Shown: positions 16,134 to 24,661, counted from the first letter of the stretch. The stretch: DNA of 64,000 bases from Enterobacter kobei (GCF_018323985.1 NZ_AP024590.1:2604001-2668000); one strand, 5' to 3'. The notes: generated by a model not told the origin, from the letters alone. Numbers and translations are program-made.

Positions 16134-17486
16134 TCACCCCTTAGTGTTAAAGCCTGCAATGGTTTTCGCAAAGCGCGGCAGCCATTTCTGGTGCGCCACC
16201 AGCAGTTCACGGGCAAGGATTTCCGCGTCTTTATCGGAATGGATCAGCGGGCTTAAGTTTAACGCCAGCAGCACATCGTTAAACTCGCCGCTTAATGCCG
16301 CCCGACTGGCCGCAATTTCAAAACCTTTAATGGTGTGGATCAGCCCCATGACGTTATCGTCGAAATGGGTCACGCGCGGGTGCGGCGTCGCCCCATCACG
16401 TCCGAGGATGCAGGTCATTTCTACCGCCCAGTCGGCCGGGATGTTATCAATATGGCCGTGATGCGGCACGTTGACGTAATGCTCCGCCTGCTTGTCATTG
16501 TAAATCGCGTTGATTACCTCGCAGGCGGCATCGGAATAGTACGCCCCGCCGCGTTGCTCCAGCTCTTTCGGCTTCACCGCCAGCGCCGGATCTTTATACA
16601 GGTCAAACAGCTGCTTCTCGACCTTCTGCACCACCTGCGCCCGTACGCCGCCTTTGTAGAATTCTCCCATCTCAATTGCCAGCATCTCCTTCTGCTTGAA
16701 GTAGTACAGCAGATAGGAGCACGGCAGCAAATTCAGCGCGCGGATCAGCCCTTCGCTGAACGGCAGATCGAAGATATTCTTCACGGAATTCGCCGTCAGC
16801 CTGCCGGAGGCCACGCCGTCCAGCAGTTCGGCAAAGCGCGATTCGCCATTAACCAGCACATCCCTGATAAACACCATATGGTTGAGGCCAAAGAGATCGA
16901 TGCCCAGCTCATCTTCATCGGTGAGGCTCAGCACATCGCGGATGAACATCTTCATGCCGATGGGAATATTACAGACGCCGATAAAGCGCTTAAAGCCGGT
17001 ATGGCGGTACACCGCTTCCGTCACCATGCCTGCCGGATTGGTAAAGTTGATCACCCAGGCGTCGGGGCAGATTTCTTCCACATCGCGGATGATGTCAAAA
17101 ATCACCGGGATGGTACGCAGCCCTTTGAAGAGGCCGCCCGCGCCGTTGGTTTCCTGACCGAGATAGCCATGGCTCAGCGGAATACGCTCGTCCAGCTCCC
17201 GCGCCTGCAACTGCCCTACGCGCAGCTGAGTGGTGACAAAACTTGCTCCCTGCAATGCCGCACGGCGATCCAGCGTTTTATGCAGCGTCATCGGTACGCC
17301 CGCTTTCTGGATCATCCGCTGGCACAGATCAAAAATAATATTCAGCTTTTCCTGACCGTCTTCCACATCCACCAGCCATAATTCGTCGATCGGCAGTTCG
17401 TGATAACGTTTAATAAATCCATCGACCAGTTCCGGCGTATAGCTGCTACCGCCGCCAATAGTGACGACCTTCAGTTTTTTGTTCAT
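16134..17486 (-). CDS. chbF: 6-phospho-beta-glucosidase ChbF (GH4)
   Basis: NAD+- and metal-dependent GH4 hydrolase of 450 residues, identical in length to E. coli ChbF, which cleaves chitobiose 6-phosphate after deacetylation. The dinucleotide motif is VVTIGGGSSYTPEL at the N-terminus; GH4 metal and substrate segments include FTNPAGMVTEAV, GVCNIPIGMK (Cys ligand) and GLNHM (His ligand). I start at ATG 17486 (MNKKLKVV), preceded by AGAGACGTT; an ATG six codons upstream is less like the family. It follows chbR by about 40 nt and ends 4 nt before chbG. Confidence 0.96.
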   Translation of the reverse strand: MNKKLKVVTIGGGSSYTPELVDGFIKRYHELPIDELWLVDVEDGQEKLNIIFDLCQRMIQKAGVPMTLHKTLDRRAALQGASFVTTQLRVGQLQARELDERIPLSHGYLGQETNGAGGLFKGLRTIPVIFDIIRDVEEICPDAWVINFTNPAGMVTEAVYRHTGFKRFIGVCNIPIGMKMFIRDVLSLTDEDELGIDLFGLNHMVFIRDVLVNGESRFAELLDGVASGRLTANSVKNIFDLPFSEGLIRALNLLPCSYLLYYFKQKEMLAIEMGEFYKGGVRAQVVQKVEKQLFDLYKDPALAVKPKELEQRGGAYYSDAACEVINAIYNDKQAEHYVNVPHHGHIDNIPADWAVEMTCILGRDGATPHPRVTHFDDNVMGLIHTIKGFEIAASRAALSGEFNDVLLALNLSPLIHSDKDAEILARELLVAHQKWLPRFAKTIAGFNTKG

Positions 17487-17527
17487 AACGTCTCTCTTAC
17501 GCACTGACCGTAAAATAAAGGCGTGCG

Positions 17528-18370
17528 CTATTCAGTTAATACGGTGAGGTGTTTCCGGTAGCTGCCTGGCGTAAATGACGTCACTTTCTTGAACGTCTTA
17601 ATAAATAAACCGGGACTGCTGTAACCGGACTCGTAAGCAATATCAGTGACTGAGTAATTGGTGATTTCCAGTTGCTTTTTGGCAAAGTTAATGCGGATCT
17701 CATTAATGATCTGCATCGGCGTCTTACTGTAATAGCGCTGGGTGGCGCGGGTTAAATACTCCTGCGTCTTACCGGATAATTTCACCATATTTTCCAGCGC
17801 ATTTTCGCCAAACTGCATTTTATCGTGCATCTCTTCCACGGTGGTTTTGAGCCACTGCGGAATATCCCCCTGTACCACCTCTTCCCGGTGATGACGAAGC
17901 CGGTTGACGATATAAAAGGTCACCACTTCGATAAACTCATTGAATTCGTTATCGCGAAAATTAAGCGAGGCGATCACCGATTCAATCCAGGTGAGAAAGG
18001 CACTTTTGACGTGATAGACCTGCGACGCGACAAAGCAGAACGGCAGCAGCGGCAAATAGTGCTCTTCAAAAAACTGCCGACTGACGCCGACGTTAAGAAT
18101 GCGCGTCGCGCCAAATTCATAGAAGCTTTGATGGTGCGATCCCATCGGGATAAACACAAAGTCGCCCCGCTCAAGCAGAACGCGTTTGCCGTTGATCTCC
18201 TGATAGTAGCGCCCGGTCAGCACAATAGTGAATTCGTAATAGTCGTGCTGGTGCAGCCCGCTGACGCTCTCCACTTTGTTGTAGATGAAGACGTGAAAAT
18301 TCCGGCCATTGAACAACTGCTGTTCCCGTGCGGTTTTGATTTCCATCGCGTTCACCTGTGGCTGCATCAT
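17528..18370 (-). CDS. chbR: ChbR, AraC-family regulator of the chb operon
   Basis: A 280-residue dual regulator (E. coli 280). The N-terminal cupin effector domain includes SGLHQHDYYEFTIVLTGRY (about 36-54) and the C-terminal double helix-turn-helix AraC domain includes MQIINEIRINFAKKQLE and SVTDIAYESGYSSPGLFIK. In E. coli it represses chb without inducer and, with CRP and after NagC release, activates it when mono-deacetylated chitobiose phosphate is present. It sits inside the operon between chbA and chbF; AGGAG precedes the first of two ATG codons by 8 nt. Confidence 0.95.
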   Translation of the reverse strand: MMQPQVNAMEIKTAREQQLFNGRNFHVFIYNKVESVSGLHQHDYYEFTIVLTGRYYQEINGKRVLLERGDFVFIPMGSHHQSFYEFGATRILNVGVSRQFFEEHYLPLLPFCFVASQVYHVKSAFLTWIESVIASLNFRDNEFNEFIEVVTFYIVNRLRHHREEVVQGDIPQWLKTTVEEMHDKMQFGENALENMVKLSGKTQEYLTRATQRYYSKTPMQIINEIRINFAKKQLEITNYSVTDIAYESGYSSPGLFIKTFKKVTSFTPGSYRKHLTVLTE

Positions 18371-18385
18371 GCGGTCGCTCCTGTG

Positions 18386-18733
18386 TTAGTGCACTTTTTC
18401 GTGCAGCTCAATCAATTCGGCAATCAATTCGCGCGCCAGCATCGAGGTCATCAGATGATCCTGTGCATGCACCAGCACCAGACTGACCTTCATGCGGCCT
18501 TCGCCCTGATCGCTCTCAATCAGCTGCGTCTGCACGCGATGCGCTTCATTGAGCGCAGTACGCGATTGCGCCATGGTTTGCTGTGCCGCCGCGAAATCAC
18601 CGGCTTTTGCCTGTTTTAGCGCAGTATAAGCGAGGCTGCGCGCCTGACCCGAGTTAATGATAAGCCCCATCACCACTTCTTCAAGCTCATCCGTGGCAAG
18701 CTCGGTTTCAACAACATCATCCAGATTAAACAT
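18386..18733 (-). CDS. chbA: PTS chitobiose EIIA component
   Basis: Lac-family phosphotransferase EIIA, 115 residues (E. coli 116), cytoplasmic and trimeric. It relays phosphate from HPr to ChbB. The phosphorylated histidine lies in SLVLVHAQDHLM (H89 by alignment, with H93 nearby), and the helical bundle contains IINSGQARSLAYTALKQAK. GAGGAACACATA precedes the ATG. It lies between chbC and chbR. Confidence 0.95.
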   Translation of the reverse strand: MFNLDDVVETELATDELEEVVMGLIINSGQARSLAYTALKQAKAGDFAAAQQTMAQSRTALNEAHRVQTQLIESDQGEGRMKVSLVLVHAQDHLMTSMLARELIAELIELHEKVH

Positions 18734-18786
18734 TATGTGTTCCTCATCTCAGTCCGGCGCAGGCTTTTCCACCTGCGCCGTCGGGC

Positions 18787-20145
18787 TTAAAATTTCAGGG
18801 CGTTGGCGATATCTTCTTCGCTCTCTTCTTCTTCAATGACGGCCTGCGCTTTGTTGGCGACCATCACAAACGGCAGGTAAATCAGCGTCGCGACGCCAAG
18901 GTTGAACAGCGCCAGCAACAAGGCCGCCACGCTGCCGTTAGTATTAAAGAAGGCGCCTAAACCGGTCGGCATCGTCCAGGGCGCAATGTTGGTGACCGGG
19001 GGGATAATGCCCGCATAGTAGGCCGCCAGCATGATGCCCGTCAGCACCGGCTGCACCAGCACGAAGGGGATAAACATCACCGGGTTCATAATGATCGGCA
19101 GACCGAACAGAATAGGTTCGTTAATCTGGAAAATACCGGACGGTAGCGCCAGCTTGCCGACCTGGCGGTAATCCGCGCGACGGGAACCGATAAAAATAGC
19201 GATGATAAGCCCTAGCGTGGCCCCCGAACCGCCCAGCAGCACATAGGAATCGAGCATCGGTTTGGCCCAGACATGGAAAGTTTTTCCTGCCGCCAGCGCC
19301 GCGTCAACGGAACCGTACTGCTGATAGATCGCCATGTTTTCCAGCGCCCACGGCGTCATGATGCCGCTCTCCAGCGCCGTCAGCGCCAGCGAACCGTGCA
19401 CGCCGAAGAACCATAACAGGGAGTTGAAAATCACGTACACCCAGCCGACCACGCTGCCCATCGAGGAGAGCGGCTTCGACACGGAGTCGAGAATGATCTG
19501 GTGGAAGTTAGTGCCCCAGGAAGTGAGCGCCCAGCCAATAATGCCCATCACCGAGAGGATCAGAAAGCCTGGGATCAGCGCGGAGAATGACCGGGACACC
19601 GAGGCCGGTACGCTGTCCGGCAGGCGGATCACCCAGTTACGGCGGACCACAAAGGTAAACATCTCCGCGACCACCAGGCCAATAATAATCCCGGAAATAA
19701 TATTCGCCCCGCCGAGCCAGTTTGCGCCTACAGCGTAGGCTTCACCGACACTGTAAGGCGTGACCGTCATAAACGCCGCGACGGATAATAATCCGGCAGC
19801 CAGCGGATCGACTTTTCGCTCTTCGGCCAGCGCCATGCCAATAAAAAAGGGCGCCATCAGCGACATAATCCCTAAGGTACCGTTATACACGTTACCGCCG
19901 ATGGCCTTAAAACCATTCAGTGTTTCAATAGTAGAAGCATCCAGGCGAATGCCCAGCGAGTAAAAAAAGGATCCTTCGCCAAAACTTAAAAATACGTTGT
20001 TAATTAAAACGAACATCGCCCCTGCAAGGGTTAACGGCATTAAACGTATAAAGCCATTTTTAATTGCATTGACGTGCGGTTGTTTTCCTATTCTGACAGC
20101 AACAGGGATAAGCAGTCGTTCCAGCGAATCAATTGCTTTGCTCAT
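18787..20145 (-). CDS. chbC: PTS chitobiose EIIC permease
   Basis: Integral membrane EIIC of the lactose/cellobiose family, 452 residues, the length of E. coli ChbC. It moves N,N'-diacetylchitobiose across the inner membrane during phosphorylation. About ten hydrophobic segments are visible, with family motifs NEPILFGLPIIMNP and PWTMPTGLGAFF in the second half, and an acidic C-terminal tail (EEEESEEDI). AAGGA precedes the ATG by 8 nt. The upstream gap carries a hairpin and the ChiX-pairing stretch. Confidence 0.96.
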   Translation of the reverse strand: MSKAIDSLERLLIPVAVRIGKQPHVNAIKNGFIRLMPLTLAGAMFVLINNVFLSFGEGSFFYSLGIRLDASTIETLNGFKAIGGNVYNGTLGIMSLMAPFFIGMALAEERKVDPLAAGLLSVAAFMTVTPYSVGEAYAVGANWLGGANIISGIIIGLVVAEMFTFVVRRNWVIRLPDSVPASVSRSFSALIPGFLILSVMGIIGWALTSWGTNFHQIILDSVSKPLSSMGSVVGWVYVIFNSLLWFFGVHGSLALTALESGIMTPWALENMAIYQQYGSVDAALAAGKTFHVWAKPMLDSYVLLGGSGATLGLIIAIFIGSRRADYRQVGKLALPSGIFQINEPILFGLPIIMNPVMFIPFVLVQPVLTGIMLAAYYAGIIPPVTNIAPWTMPTGLGAFFNTNGSVAALLLALFNLGVATLIYLPFVMVANKAQAVIEEEESEEDIANALKF

Positions 20146-20161
20146 AGAAAAGTCCTTAAAA

Positions 20162-20182
20162 GCCGCAATAAGATATTGCGGC
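20162..20182 (-). promoter_or_regulatory. Perfect hairpin in the chbB-chbC intercistronic region
   Basis: GCCGCAATA and TATTGCGGC form a perfect 9-bp stem with a 3-nt loop. On the mRNA it is followed by UUUUAAGGA, so it sits just before the chbC ribosome binding site and could be a partial terminator, an RNase-blocking stem, or part of the structure involved in ChiX control. Confidence 0.6.
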
Positions 20183-20199
20183 GGAAGTAAGTGAAATAA

Positions 20200-20211
20200 C
20201 TCTTTGACGGG
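20200..20211 (-). promoter_or_regulatory. ChiX sRNA pairing (decoy) site in chb mRNA
   Basis: The + strand reads CTCTTTGACGGG, identical to the seed of the enteric sRNA ChiX as I recall it; the chb mRNA, transcribed from the other strand, is therefore perfectly complementary over 12 nt. In E. coli and Salmonella the chbBC intercistronic RNA pairs with ChiX and triggers its decay, relieving repression of chitoporin chiP. Position and sequence agree with that mechanism. Confidence 0.75.
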
Positions 20212-20225
20212 GAAAAGGAATAAAA

Positions 20226-20543
20226 TTAATTTGCTGCTTTCTTAATGGCAGCGACAGCCGTTTTCAGTACAGCCAGACCATCTACTTTGCCGTAGTGGGT
20301 TGAATCAATAACTTCGACAGGTTTATTCGGTAACAGACGCTGAATTTCCGCCAGCATATAGGCGATTTGCGGACCTAACAGTACGACATCGGCCTGCGGA
20401 CCTTTTTCACCGGCGAGGGTTTCAGGAAAGGCTTCGATCACCACCGGTACGTCGTACTTCTCTGCCTGAGCGCGCATTTTGGACACCAGCAGCGAGGTGG
20501 ACATGCCCGCCGAGCAAAACAAATAGATATGTTTCTTTTCCAT
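20226..20543 (-). CDS. chbB: PTS chitobiose EIIB component
   Basis: Cytoplasmic EIIB of the lactose/cellobiose PTS family, 105 residues. The phosphocysteine is Cys10 in IYLFCSAGMSTSLL, the P-loop-like motif of the family. ChbB accepts phosphate from ChbA and passes it to the sugar on ChbC. The ATG at 20543 follows AAGGAAGG by 5 nt and matches the E. coli start MEKKHIYLFC; a GTG three nucleotides upstream is less likely. It is the first gene of chbBCARFG. Confidence 0.95.
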   Translation of the reverse strand: MEKKHIYLFCSAGMSTSLLVSKMRAQAEKYDVPVVIEAFPETLAGEKGPQADVVLLGPQIAYMLAEIQRLLPNKPVEVIDSTHYGKVDGLAVLKTAVAAIKKAAN

Positions 20544-20748
20544 CACAACCTTCCTTACGTTTCAACCGCCGCACCCAGGCCGTGCAGGCAACGTGTTTGC
20601 GGGTGACTGGGATAACTCGTTAACCCTTGAGTTACTTTTGTTTCTGGTTGAAGAAAATATACAGCATCCCGCCTGAGGGCGATAATCCGTCACTAACCCG
20701 AATTGTCTCTCATTGACCTGACAGGATGATAGCCTTCACAATTTGCGG

Positions 20749-20770
20749 AATAATTCGCGGCAAGAAATAA
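20749..20770 (-). promoter_or_regulatory. Candidate NagC operator upstream of chb
   Basis: On the chb strand the 22 bp read TTATTTCTTGCCGCGAATTATT, close to the A/T-flanked TTATTT..CGCG..AATTATT shape of NagC sites, about 205 bp upstream of chbB. In E. coli NagC represses chb from two sites. A second site was not found, and the call is tentative. The remaining 20544-20780 stretch must hold the chb promoter but I could not fix its -10. Confidence 0.4.
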
Positions 20771-20781
20771 GATTTTCAGGC

Positions 20782-20810
20782 AAAAAGAAACCGGCACGAT
20801 GGCCGGTTTC
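20782..20810 (-). terminator. Rho-independent terminator of osmE
   Basis: GAAACCGGC (20787-20795) pairs with GCCGGTTTC (20802-20810); on the osmE strand the stem is followed by TTTTTG. It separates osmE from the chb operon. Confidence 0.85.
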
Positions 20811-20833
20811 ATACTTTGCTCAGGCTTAAAGGA

Positions 20834-21175
20834 TTAAGACTTCGGTGCCTGCGGATCGGTATCGTATTCCGCACAAGTCTGGTAACCGGAGTTCATTACG
20901 CGACCGGCTTCGTCAAGGGCGACGAAGTAAGTTTCTGTTTTACCATCACGTTGACCCAGGATATATGTCTGGCAAGTACCACGAGCGTGGATCATGGTCA
21001 CTTCAGAAGAAGGCTTACCGGCAACCTGCATCACTTGCGCACGGCTCATGCCTTTTTTAACGTCTTTTACCACCGGCGTGGCAACCTGATCTTTGGTACG
21101 ATCGTAAGCAGTACACCCTGCCAGCATAGTCATTACGGCTGCGGTACCCAGAATTCCTGCGAGTTTCTTATTCAT
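20834..21175 (-). CDS. osmE: Osmotically inducible lipoprotein OsmE
   Basis: Small envelope lipoprotein of 113 residues (E. coli 112). The signal peptide MNKKLAGILGTAAVMTMLAG ends in the lipobox LAGC with acylated Cys21; the residue after it is Thr, so the outer membrane is expected. The mature part is a SmpA/OmlA (BamE)-like domain: KKGMSRAQVMQVAGKPS, then ARGTCQTYILGQRDG. I use the second ATG (21175) because AGGAAGG lies 6 nt before it but only 0 nt before the first ATG. In E. coli osmE is RpoS- and osmotically induced. Confidence 0.93.
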   Translation of the reverse strand: MNKKLAGILGTAAVMTMLAGCTAYDRTKDQVATPVVKDVKKGMSRAQVMQVAGKPSSEVTMIHARGTCQTYILGQRDGKTETYFVALDEAGRVMNSGYQTCAEYDTDPQAPKS

Positions 21176-21431
21176 AATCATCCTTCCTCTTGTTATCCGC
21201 TTTTGTATCAGCGCGTTATCTAAGCCTGGAATATAAAATAACTTTTTTCAACCTCATGAACGTATTGGCATAACTTTAAGAAAAATCTAATAAAACCGAC
21301 ACAGGCAAACAAAACGTTGTTATTTGCGCCACCTGCACCGTCGCGCCTTGTCGTTTGGGCCACAACGGGTTAATTTGAAAAGATTGCTACTTAAAATCTG
21401 CCCGCAAGGGCGACAGACGGAGAGTGTTGTC

Positions 21432-22259
21432 ATGACGCTGCAACAAGAGATTATTCAGGCGCTGGGCGTTACGCCGCGCATCAATGCAGAAGAAGAAATT
21501 CGCCGTAGCGTGGATTTTTTGAAATCTTATCTGAAAGCGCACCCCTTTCTGAAATCGCTGGTGCTGGGGATCAGCGGCGGGCAGGATTCGACGCTGGCCG
21601 GCAAGCTCAGCCAGATGGCCATCAGTGAGTTGCGTCAGGAAACCGGCGATGAGGCTTATACCTTTATCGCGGTACGTCTGCCCCACGGCGTGCAGGCGGA
21701 TGAACAGGACTGCCAGGATGCCATCAACTTTATTCAGCCGGATCGCGTGCTGGTAGTCAATATCAAAGCCGCCGTGCTGGCAAGTGAGCAGGCGCTGCGC
21801 GATGCGGGGATCGAATTAAGTGATTTCGTGCGCGGTAACGAGAAAGCGCGCGAGCGCATGAAAGCCCAGTACAGCATCGCCAGCATGTGCAAAGGCGTGG
21901 TAGTGGGTACCGACCATGCGGCGGAAGCCGTGACCGGGTTCTACACCAAATACGGCGACGGCGGCACCGACATCAACCCGCTGTTCCGTCTGAACAAACG
22001 TCAGGGCAAACAGCTGCTGGCGCAGTTAAATTGCCCTGAGCACCTGTACAAAAAAGCGCCGACTGCCGATCTGGAAGACGACCGCCCTGCGCTGCCTGAT
22101 GAAGTGGCGCTCGGTGTGACCTATGAAATGATCGACGATTATCTGGAAGGCAAAACCATTGATGAGAGCCATGCGCGCACTATCGAAGGCTGGTACCTGA
22201 AAACCGAACACAAGCGCCGCCTGCCGGTCACGGTTTTTGACGACTTCTGGAAAAAATAG
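21432..22259 (+). CDS. nadE: NH3-dependent NAD+ synthetase
   Basis: Cytoplasmic enzyme of 275 residues, equal to E. coli NadE, which amidates nicotinate adenine dinucleotide to NAD+ using ammonia and ATP. The N-type ATP pyrophosphatase P-loop is GISGGQDSTLAGK (about residues 45-57); GTDHAAEAVTGFYTKYGDG and LPDEVALGVTYEMID complete the family. The start is ATG 21432 (MTLQQEIIQAL), preceded by GGAGAGTGTTGTC; longer in-frame versions from 21324 lack family support. It is divergent from osmE and followed by a strong terminator. Confidence 0.96.
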   Translation: MTLQQEIIQALGVTPRINAEEEIRRSVDFLKSYLKAHPFLKSLVLGISGGQDSTLAGKLSQMAISELRQETGDEAYTFIAVRLPHGVQADEQDCQDAINFIQPDRVLVVNIKAAVLASEQALRDAGIELSDFVRGNEKARERMKAQYSIASMCKGVVVGTDHAAEAVTGFYTKYGDGGTDINPLFRLNKRQGKQLLAQLNCPEHLYKKAPTADLEDDRPALPDEVALGVTYEMIDDYLEGKTIDESHARTIEGWYLKTEHKRRLPVTVFDDFWKK

Positions 22260-22275
22260 CAACTCCTTGATTTAC

Positions 22276-22306
22276 AGGCCGGGTAAGCGTAGCGCCACCC
22301 GGCAAA
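22276..22306. repeat. Single REP element after nadE
   Basis: AGGCCGGGTAAGCGTAGCGC followed by CACCCGGCA is one REP palindrome, of the same type as those in the clusters elsewhere in the window. Confidence 0.75.
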
Positions 22307-22333
22307 AGCTCACCATCAGGGTGTCATCTCACC

Positions 22334-22358
22334 AGGCGGCGTAAGCCGCCTCTTTTTT
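22334..22358 (+). terminator. Rho-independent terminator of nadE
   Basis: AGGCGGC, loop GTAA, GCCGCCT, then CTTTTTT: a compact perfect stem with a T run. Confidence 0.9.
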
Positions 22359-22377
22359 CGCCACGCTTTGCCTGTTA

Positions 22378-22397
22378 CACTGGATAAGTAAACAGTA
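22378..22397 (+). promoter_or_regulatory. LexA (SOS) box of cho
   Basis: CACTGGATAAGTAAACAGTA contains CTGG-N8-ACAG, one mismatch from the CTGT-N8-ACAG core. It ends 13 nt before the cho start codon. E. coli cho is LexA-regulated through a similarly placed box. Confidence 0.75.
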
Positions 22398-22410
22398 TCA
22401 GGAGTCTAAT

Positions 22411-23286
22411 GTGGTAAGGCGTCAATCAGCCCCGCGCCTGCAGTTTGAAGCGGCGGCCATTTATGAATACCCCGAACATCTGCGCCCGTGGCTGGAAGCA
22501 TTGCCCAAACATCCCGGCGTCTATTTCTTCCATGGCGACAGCGACACCATGCCGCTCTATATCGGCAAAAGCATCAATATTCGCAGTCGGGTGTTGTCGC
22601 ATTTGCGCACCCCGGACGAAGCCTCAATGCTGCGCCAGTCGCGGCGCATTACCTGGATCCTCACTGCGGGCGAAATCGGTGCGCTCCTGCTGGAAGCGCA
22701 GCTGATCAAAGAGCAGCAGCCGCTGTTTAACAAGCGCCTGCGCCGCAATCGCCAGCTCTGCTCGCTGCGGTTTGACGGCGATAAGCCCGAAGTGATCTAT
22801 GCCAAAGAGGTGGATTTTTCCTCGCAGCAGGGTCTGTACGGGCTGTTTGCTAACCGGCACGCGGCGCTGCAAACCTTGCAATCGATCGCTGATGAACACA
22901 AGCTGTGTTACGGCCTGCTGGGGCTGGAATCGCTCAGCCGCGGTCGCGCCTGTTTCCGTTCAGCGTTAAAACGCTGCGCGGGCGCGTGTTGCGGTAAAGA
23001 GAGCGTTGAGGCGCATCATCAGCGTTTGCGGGATGCCATGACCCGCATGCAGCTGGTGTGCTGGCCGTGGCGTGGCCCGGTGGCGCTGCGGGAAAGCAGT
23101 GGTGAAATGACGCAGTATCACATTATTCACAACTGGTACTGGCTGGGTTCGGTCGCCTCGCTTGACGACGCGCCGTCGCTGCTGAAAACACCCGCCGGTT
23201 TCGATCAGGATGGCTATAAAATTCTCTGTAAGCCGTTGATCTCGGGGATGATGGACGTCCATGAATTACCCTGGACGGCCCCCTGA
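22411..23286 (+). CDS. cho: Excinuclease Cho (UvrC homologue)
   Basis: SOS-inducible endonuclease of 291 residues (E. coli 295) that makes the 3' incision in UvrAB-dependent nucleotide excision repair, useful for bulky lesions. It corresponds to the N-terminal half of UvrC: a GIY-YIG nuclease domain (PGVYFFHGDSDTMPLYIGKS, about 34-53, with the catalytic Arg in NIRSRVLSH) and the Cys-rich segment FRSALKRCAGACCGKES. The start codon is GTG at 22411; the ATG overlapping it runs into a stop after two codons. Confidence 0.94.
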   Translation: MVRRQSAPRLQFEAAAIYEYPEHLRPWLEALPKHPGVYFFHGDSDTMPLYIGKSINIRSRVLSHLRTPDEASMLRQSRRITWILTAGEIGALLLEAQLIKEQQPLFNKRLRRNRQLCSLRFDGDKPEVIYAKEVDFSSQQGLYGLFANRHAALQTLQSIADEHKLCYGLLGLESLSRGRACFRSALKRCAGACCGKESVEAHHQRLRDAMTRMQLVCWPWRGPVALRESSGEMTQYHIIHNWYWLGSVASLDDAPSLLKTPAGFDQDGYKILCKPLISGMMDVHELPWTAP

Positions 23287-23307
23287 ACCGGCAATAGCTG
23301 CCGGTTC
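23285..23307. terminator. Hairpin between convergent cho and ves
   Basis: GAACCGGCA and TGCCGGTTC form a perfect 9-bp stem with a 5-nt loop, overlapping the cho stop codon and just beyond the ves stop. It has no strong T run in either direction. Confidence 0.5.
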
Positions 23308-23314
23308 ATTGCGG

Positions 23315-23872
23315 TTAGTGCCCCGGCAGCCAGGTGATTTCGCTGAACAGCAATTGCCCTTCCGCTTTCAGTAAGCGCAGGGTATGACTGCCCTCCTGCC
23401 AGCTGGCTCCCTGGTCCGCCGTCAGCAGTTTATCGCCCAGTTGCCATGCGCCGCTGAGCACAAACACCACCCCGCCGCGTGAGCCAAAGGTGGTGAAGGT
23501 GCGATCGGCCACGCGCACTTTGGCCTGGCAGCAATCGCGGCGGGTCATGATATTAAAATCCATCGACATCTGCCCGTCGTGCAACTGCACCTTGATCGGC
23601 TGTTCGCCTGAAAAAGAGAATGGCTGTAGCCGCTTCAGCGTATGGCAAAACGCCTGGCCCCCGTCGAGGGTCACTTCCCCGCCTTCGATCAGCGTGATCA
23701 CGCGATCAACCCCCTGAAACTGCGGAAACTCGCCGTTTGCGGCTAGGGACGCAATACTGGCACGCCAGTGAAAATCCCGCGTCGCTTCCGGAAAACAACA
23801 AATCTCCCGGGTTTCGCCTGCCCCGTTGCGCCACAGGTTCACCGCCATTTTGCGAATATCAAAATATTCCAT
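23315..23872 (-). CDS. ves: Ves, HutD-family cupin protein
   Basis: A 185-residue bicupin-like protein of the HutD/Ves family (E. coli Ves 191). Recognised by MEYFDIRKMAVNLWRNGAGE at the N-terminus and TFTTFGSRGGVVFVLSGAW in the second cupin. E. coli ves is reported as cold- and stress-inducible; no biochemical activity is established. The ATG at 23872 matches the E. coli start and follows GGAGAG; a longer in-frame start at 23938 is unsupported. About 300 bp separate it from spy. Confidence 0.9.
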   Translation of the reverse strand: MEYFDIRKMAVNLWRNGAGETREICCFPEATRDFHWRASIASLAANGEFPQFQGVDRVITLIEGGEVTLDGGQAFCHTLKRLQPFSFSGEQPIKVQLHDGQMSMDFNIMTRRDCCQAKVRVADRTFTTFGSRGGVVFVLSGAWQLGDKLLTADQGASWQEGSHTLRLLKAEGQLLFSEITWLPGH

Positions 23873-24098
23873 CATCTCTCCTGAATGGCGCGCCATGCGC
23901 GCCTGCGCCGCCGAAAAACCGCAGCACACGGTTGTCATCTGCTCATCATGCTACCCAGGTTATCGGCAGCGAAGGGGCAATGCCTTAGCAATGGTGCGGC
24001 ATCTTAGAATATTTTTTTTAACAGCATGATAAAGATGTAGTTTTGCGTAACACGGAACAGAGCATACCGTGTCGCAGGCGGGGGGCAAAGGGGGGAGA
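23873..24098. other. ves upstream region
   Basis: No gene is supported here. The stretch must contain the ves promoter; it includes an A/T-rich segment (24009-24050) and a purine-rich G tract (24078-24098). No operator was recognised. Confidence 0.4.
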
Positions 24099-24159
24099 AA
24101 AGAAAAAACCGCCGGACCTGCCCACAGCCTGAAAGGCGTTTATGGACAAGTCCGGCGGT
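24099..24159 (-). terminator. Terminator of spy, large loop
   Basis: ACCGCCGGAC (24108-24117) pairs perfectly with GTCCGGCGGT (24150-24159); on the spy strand the stem runs into TTTTTTCTTTT. The 32-nt loop contains a second small hairpin (GCCTGAAAGGC). Confidence 0.8.
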
Positions 24160-24178
24160 CTTAGTAACGTTCGCTGTT

Positions 24179-24661
24179 TTATTCAGCGGATTCTGGCATT
24201 TTACCTTCAGCCGCCGGACGTTCTGTCAGACGCTTCTCAAAATTGGCATTAAACTGCTTTTTCTGTTCCGGCGTTAAGATGTTGTAAATTTTGTTCTGGG
24301 TTTCCATGTGCGCCAGCATACGGGCCTTGTGCTGGTCTTCCATCTTCGCAATCTGCGCTTCGGCTTTTGCTTTATCGAAGGTGTCGCTGGCGATGATGTC
24401 ATGCGTCGCGCGGCGTTCTTCCACGGTCGGACGCGTCATCTGGTCACGCTGGCTTTTCATGATCTCGCGCACCTGCTGTTTTTGCGCGTCGGTCAGGTTC
24501 AGATCTTTAAACATCATGTCGTGATGCATACCCGGCTTACCTTTATGGTGCATCATCGGCTTGCTGTCTGTCGGGGCAGCGGTGGTATCAGCGGCATGGG
24601 CCAGATTAGCAGCACCCATCGCCAGGGTAGAGGCAACAAACAGAGCGGTTAATTTACGCAT
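24179..24661 (-). CDS. spy: Periplasmic chaperone Spy
   Basis: ATP-independent periplasmic chaperone of 160 residues (E. coli 161). The signal peptide MRKLTALFVASTLAMGAANL is cleaved after AHA. The mature protein is all-helical with two LTxxQ motifs, LNLTDAQKQQ (about residue 54) and ILTPEQKKQ (about 128), and a His-rich N-terminus (MMHHKGKPGMHHD). It forms a cradle-shaped dimer that binds unfolded proteins. In E. coli it is induced by CpxR and BaeR under envelope stress. Confidence 0.95.
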   Translation of the reverse strand: MRKLTALFVASTLAMGAANLAHAADTTAAPTDSKPMMHHKGKPGMHHDMMFKDLNLTDAQKQQVREIMKSQRDQMTRPTVEERRATHDIIASDTFDKAKAEAQIAKMEDQHKARMLAHMETQNKIYNILTPEQKKQFNANFEKRLTERPAAEGKMPESAE

